Positions 6,154 through 7,533 of a DNA stretch of 7,533 bases are shown here, in pieces. The translations under genes and the position numbers were made by a program. The first letter of the stretch is position 1, and the number at the start of each line of letters is the position of its first letter. Below the pieces are notes generated by a model. It was given only the letters and a program-made list of their open reading frames with translations, made no database searches and was not told the DNA's origin. The stretch comes from Candidatus Saccharimonadota bacterium (lineage in GTDB: Bacteria; Patescibacteriota; Saccharimonadia; QS-5-54-17), in contig SLRF01000061.1 in the NCBI GenBank assembly GCA_007131065.1, positions 1 to 7,533 on the forward strand, given 5' to 3'.

Positions 6154-6453
6154 CTACGGCAACTGCTCGGGACCTCTCTGTATAGATTCCTGCACTCGCT
6201 CCAGCCATTCACCGATTATCGGCAAACTATCAAATGCATTGAGAATCCACACCACCAATGCCACCAATATGGTGGCACCGATGATACTGCCTAACCCTAC
6301 AAATAGACCTCGCACTAGGCTGATGGCTATAAAACTGAGCCAATTGGTAGAGACTTTGATGTTGTCTCGGACTATCGCTCTAGTAAGCGCCTTACCTAAG
6401 GCTGCGTATTCTTCTTCGGTGGTGGGTTGTTTTTTATCTTTTTGTTTTTTCAT
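6154..6453 (-). CDS. DUF5665-family small membrane protein
   Basis: A 99-residue protein matching the pattern I recall for DUF5665: a charged N-terminus, a helix with A-A-L-G-K-A-L (17-23), NWLSFIAISLVRGLFVGLG (37-55, the family N-F-x-x-G-x-x-R-G-x-G stretch), a hydrophobic helix (56-72), then SLPIIGEWL (76-84, the family LPxIG motif) and a short polar tail. The membrane part is 38-72, with R48 inside it, so one long or two short helices are possible. Function is unknown. It starts 14 bases after the YtxH stop and has only a weak ribosome-binding site (GAAG), so it is probably translated from the ytxH message. The first 15 residues are unusually Lys/Gln-rich. Stop TAG. Confidence 0.72.
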   Translation of the reverse strand: MKKQKDKKQPTTEEEYAALGKALTRAIVRDNIKVSTNWLSFIAISLVRGLFVGLGSIIGATILVALVVWILNAFDSLPIIGEWLERVQESIQRGPEQLP

Positions 6454-6467
6454 CGCTTCATTTTTAG

Positions 6468-6860
6468 CTATTTCTTAGCTTTTTCAGCTGTCTTCTTGAC
6501 ATCGCGCTTAAGATCCTTGGCACGGACTTCCGCTTCCTTTTGCTTGAGCTTGGAGCCGGTCTCCGTATCTGCAGTTACAGCCTCTTTGCTGGCCCTAGCT
6601 ACTTCTTTAACTTTTCTGCTAAGTCGTGACCCGGTCTCTTTAGCCTCTTTAGTGGTCGATTCAGCTTTGCGTCGTACTTCCCCTGCCTTCTCTTTTACGT
6701 CGCCCTCTACTTCGCTAGCTTTGTTCTTGATGTCTTTGCGAGTCTCTTCACCACTTTTCGGCGCAAACAATACACCGCCTATAGCACCGGCCGCTGCACC
6801 TAGTAATGCGCCGAGTGCGAATTTACCTTTATTGCCTTGCTTCTTCTCTTTGTCTGCCAT
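6468..6860 (-). CDS. YtxH-domain membrane-associated protein
   Basis: A 130-residue protein of the YtxH family. A short Lys-rich start is followed by one glycine/alanine-rich transmembrane helix (about 14-33, ALGALLGAAAGAIGGVLFAP), then the typical APKSGEETRKD boundary (33-43). The rest is a long, highly charged Lys/Glu/Ala helical region with LEA- or apolipoprotein-like spacing (about 44-130), probably an extended amphipathic or coiled-coil helix. YtxH proteins are linked to general stress in Bacillus, but the molecular role is not settled. The helix probably lies in the cell membrane with the charged tail in the cytoplasm; this topology is inferred. The start ATG has GGAG eight bases upstream. 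The gene is followed within 14 bases by the DUF5665 gene and preceded by its own -10 box. Stop TAG. Confidence 0.85.
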   Translation of the reverse strand: MADKEKKQGNKGKFALGALLGAAAGAIGGVLFAPKSGEETRKDIKNKASEVEGDVKEKAGEVRRKAESTTKEAKETGSRLSRKVKEVARASKEAVTADTETGSKLKQKEAEVRAKDLKRDVKKTAEKAKK

Positions 6861-6893
6861 TGTAGTCGCTCCGTTTATTATCTGATAGTTAAT

Positions 6894-6899
6894 ATTATA
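6894..6899 (-). promoter_or_regulatory. -10 box of the ytxH-DUF5665 pair
   Basis: On the minus strand this is a perfect TATAAT, 33 bases before the ytxH ATG. The -35 region is poor (CTGATT at 17 bases, 3 of 6). A second perfect TATAAT at 6926-6931 overlaps the end of the gene upstream but has no -35. The pair may therefore be transcribed partly on its own and partly by read-through. Confidence 0.4.
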
Positions 6900-6934
6900 T
6901 CGCCTAGGACAAGAAAAATCAGCCGATTATATCA

Positions 6935-7207
6935 CTAACCTTCCTGATCTTTCTTCTTTTCCCGCTTCTTGTAGGCCTTGCGAGCAGCCGTAAACGCTGC
7001 TGAAACCATCGCCGAGAAATTGATATTCTTACGCAGTCCTATGAGCAGATTCGCCCCTAAACTGTTGGTAAACTTCTCCACTTTCTCGAGCGTGTAGTTT
7101 ACTTTGCGCATGAGCTGCAACATCTTAATGGCGATAATAATGCTAAGTAGCAGGAATATCGCCAGCATAACGCTGAGTATGATGACTAGAATTTCAAATG
7201 CTTCCAT
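6935..7207 (-). CDS. Small single-helix membrane protein, possibly DUF948/YtxG-like
   Basis: A 90-residue protein. One strong transmembrane helix (about 6-28) is followed by an amphipathic stretch, LQLMRKVNYTLEKVEKFTNSL (30-50, possible coiled coil), an Ala-rich segment (66-76) and a very basic tail (K77-K87). This order, an N-terminal helix then a cytoplasmic coiled coil, resembles the start of DUF948/YtxG proteins, and ytxG is the neighbour of ytxH in Bacillus. It is shorter than full DUF948 proteins, and I cannot claim homology from sequence reading alone. The start ATG has a close AGGA only three bases upstream, so initiation may be modest. It lies 76 bases after the galU-like stop and 74 bases before ytxH, same strand. 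Stop TAG. Confidence 0.6.
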   Translation of the reverse strand: MEAFEILVIILSVMLAIFLLLSIIIAIKMLQLMRKVNYTLEKVEKFTNSLGANLLIGLRKNINFSAMVSAAFTAARKAYKKREKKKDQEG

Positions 7208-7283
7208 ACTTCCTATGCTACAGGCTAAACCTACTCTGGTAAAGCTTATGAGCCTTCAGTAAGCCTATAAAACGAGACGATTA

Positions 7284-7533
7284 CTAGAAGTCTTTGTTCT
7301 TGAGGTATTCGCGAAATTCACCACCCATTTCCGGATGCGAGAGAGTCATGTCCACTACTGCTTGTACGTAGCGCAATTTGTCTCCAGTATCATGATAAAT
7401 TCCGTCAATCGCCTTGCCATATACCGGAGTCTGCTGGGCTAACTCATGTACTGCATCTGCCAGCACGATTTCACCGCCAGCTCCTACATCTAAGTTCTCG
7501 ATGACCGGTATGATGTCGGGGGTCAACAAGTAG
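7284..7533 (-). CDS. galU: UTP-glucose-1-phosphate uridylyltransferase, C-terminal part (cut by window edge)
   Basis: Only the last 82 residues are in the window; the frame runs open through the edge, so the true start lies outside. An in-frame TTG at 7527-7529 is an internal Leu codon, since the upstream context (YLLTPDIIPVIE) matches the internal RYxLTPxIFxxL segment of GalU. Further family marks are GAGGEIVLADAVHEL (the GxGGEIQLTDAI motif), VYGKAIDGIYHDTGDK (the substrate-site strand with its D-x-G-D-K turn) and the C-terminal helix with Y-V-Q-A. GalU makes UDP-glucose and pyrophosphate from UTP and glucose-1-phosphate in the cytoplasm, feeding glycan and glycolipid synthesis. Full enzymes have about 290 residues. 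A related sugar-phosphate nucleotidylyltransferase is the main alternative. Stop TAG, followed by a weak 6-base stem without a T tract. Confidence 0.85.
   Translation of the reverse strand, partial: YLLTPDIIPVIENLDVGAGGEIVLADAVHELAQQTPVYGKAIDGIYHDTGDKLRYVQAVVDMTLSHPEMGGEFREYLKNKDF

Noticed and set aside
6427..6885. Plus-strand reading frame of 152 codons
   Set aside because: It is antisense to the YtxH and DUF5665 genes; its Ser/Leu/Phe-rich translation is the mirror of Lys/Glu-rich codons, and it has no domain.

Overview
The window looks like chromosome of a Candidate Phyla Radiation (Patescibacteria) bacterium, most likely a Saccharibacteria (TM7) relative. This is inferred from recalled family features, not from a database search. 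The pointers are a DnaE-type polymerase with an intact PHP metal site, a very acidic secreted protein of a kind I recall as common in Saccharibacteria, small YtxH and DUF5665 membrane proteins, and bacterial promoters and ribosome-binding sites. The genetic code appears standard, with Trp read as TGG. No TGA stop is seen, and six of the seven genes end in TAG.

Layout. At 1-679 (+) there is a promoter, a palindrome and a secreted CAP/SCP-domain protein. It is convergent with dnaE (745-4428, -), which encodes the replicative polymerase alpha subunit. A 303-base intergenic region follows (4429-4731), holding the dnaE promoter, a block of 7-base-periodic repeats and a strong hairpin terminator. 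Next is an acidic Sec-secreted surface protein (4732-5799, -) with its own strong promoter. A second repeat-filled intergenic region (about 5881-6153) follows. Then, on the minus strand in transcription order, come a one-helix small protein (6935-7207), a YtxH protein (6468-6860) and a DUF5665 protein (6154-6453). The window closes with the 3' end of a galU-like gene (7284 to the edge).

How the genes relate. DnaE is housekeeping DNA replication. The CAP protein, the acidic secreted protein, the three small membrane or envelope proteins and GalU (UDP-glucose supply for glycans) all concern the cell surface, which fits an episymbiotic life style. The one-helix protein, YtxH and DUF5665 resemble a ytxG-ytxH type envelope-stress cluster.

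Most unusual part. The acidic surface-protein gene and its promoter are bracketed by related repeat blocks. These include a perfect 18-base inverted repeat and, outside it, a second inverted repeat of about 44 bases with about 88% identity, in nested order. The blocks are built from degenerate TAG/CTA heptads, and the -35 box of the surface gene sits at the edge of one of them. This could mark a movable or invertible surface-antigen cassette, or simply a dispersed intergenic repeat family. The window alone cannot decide.
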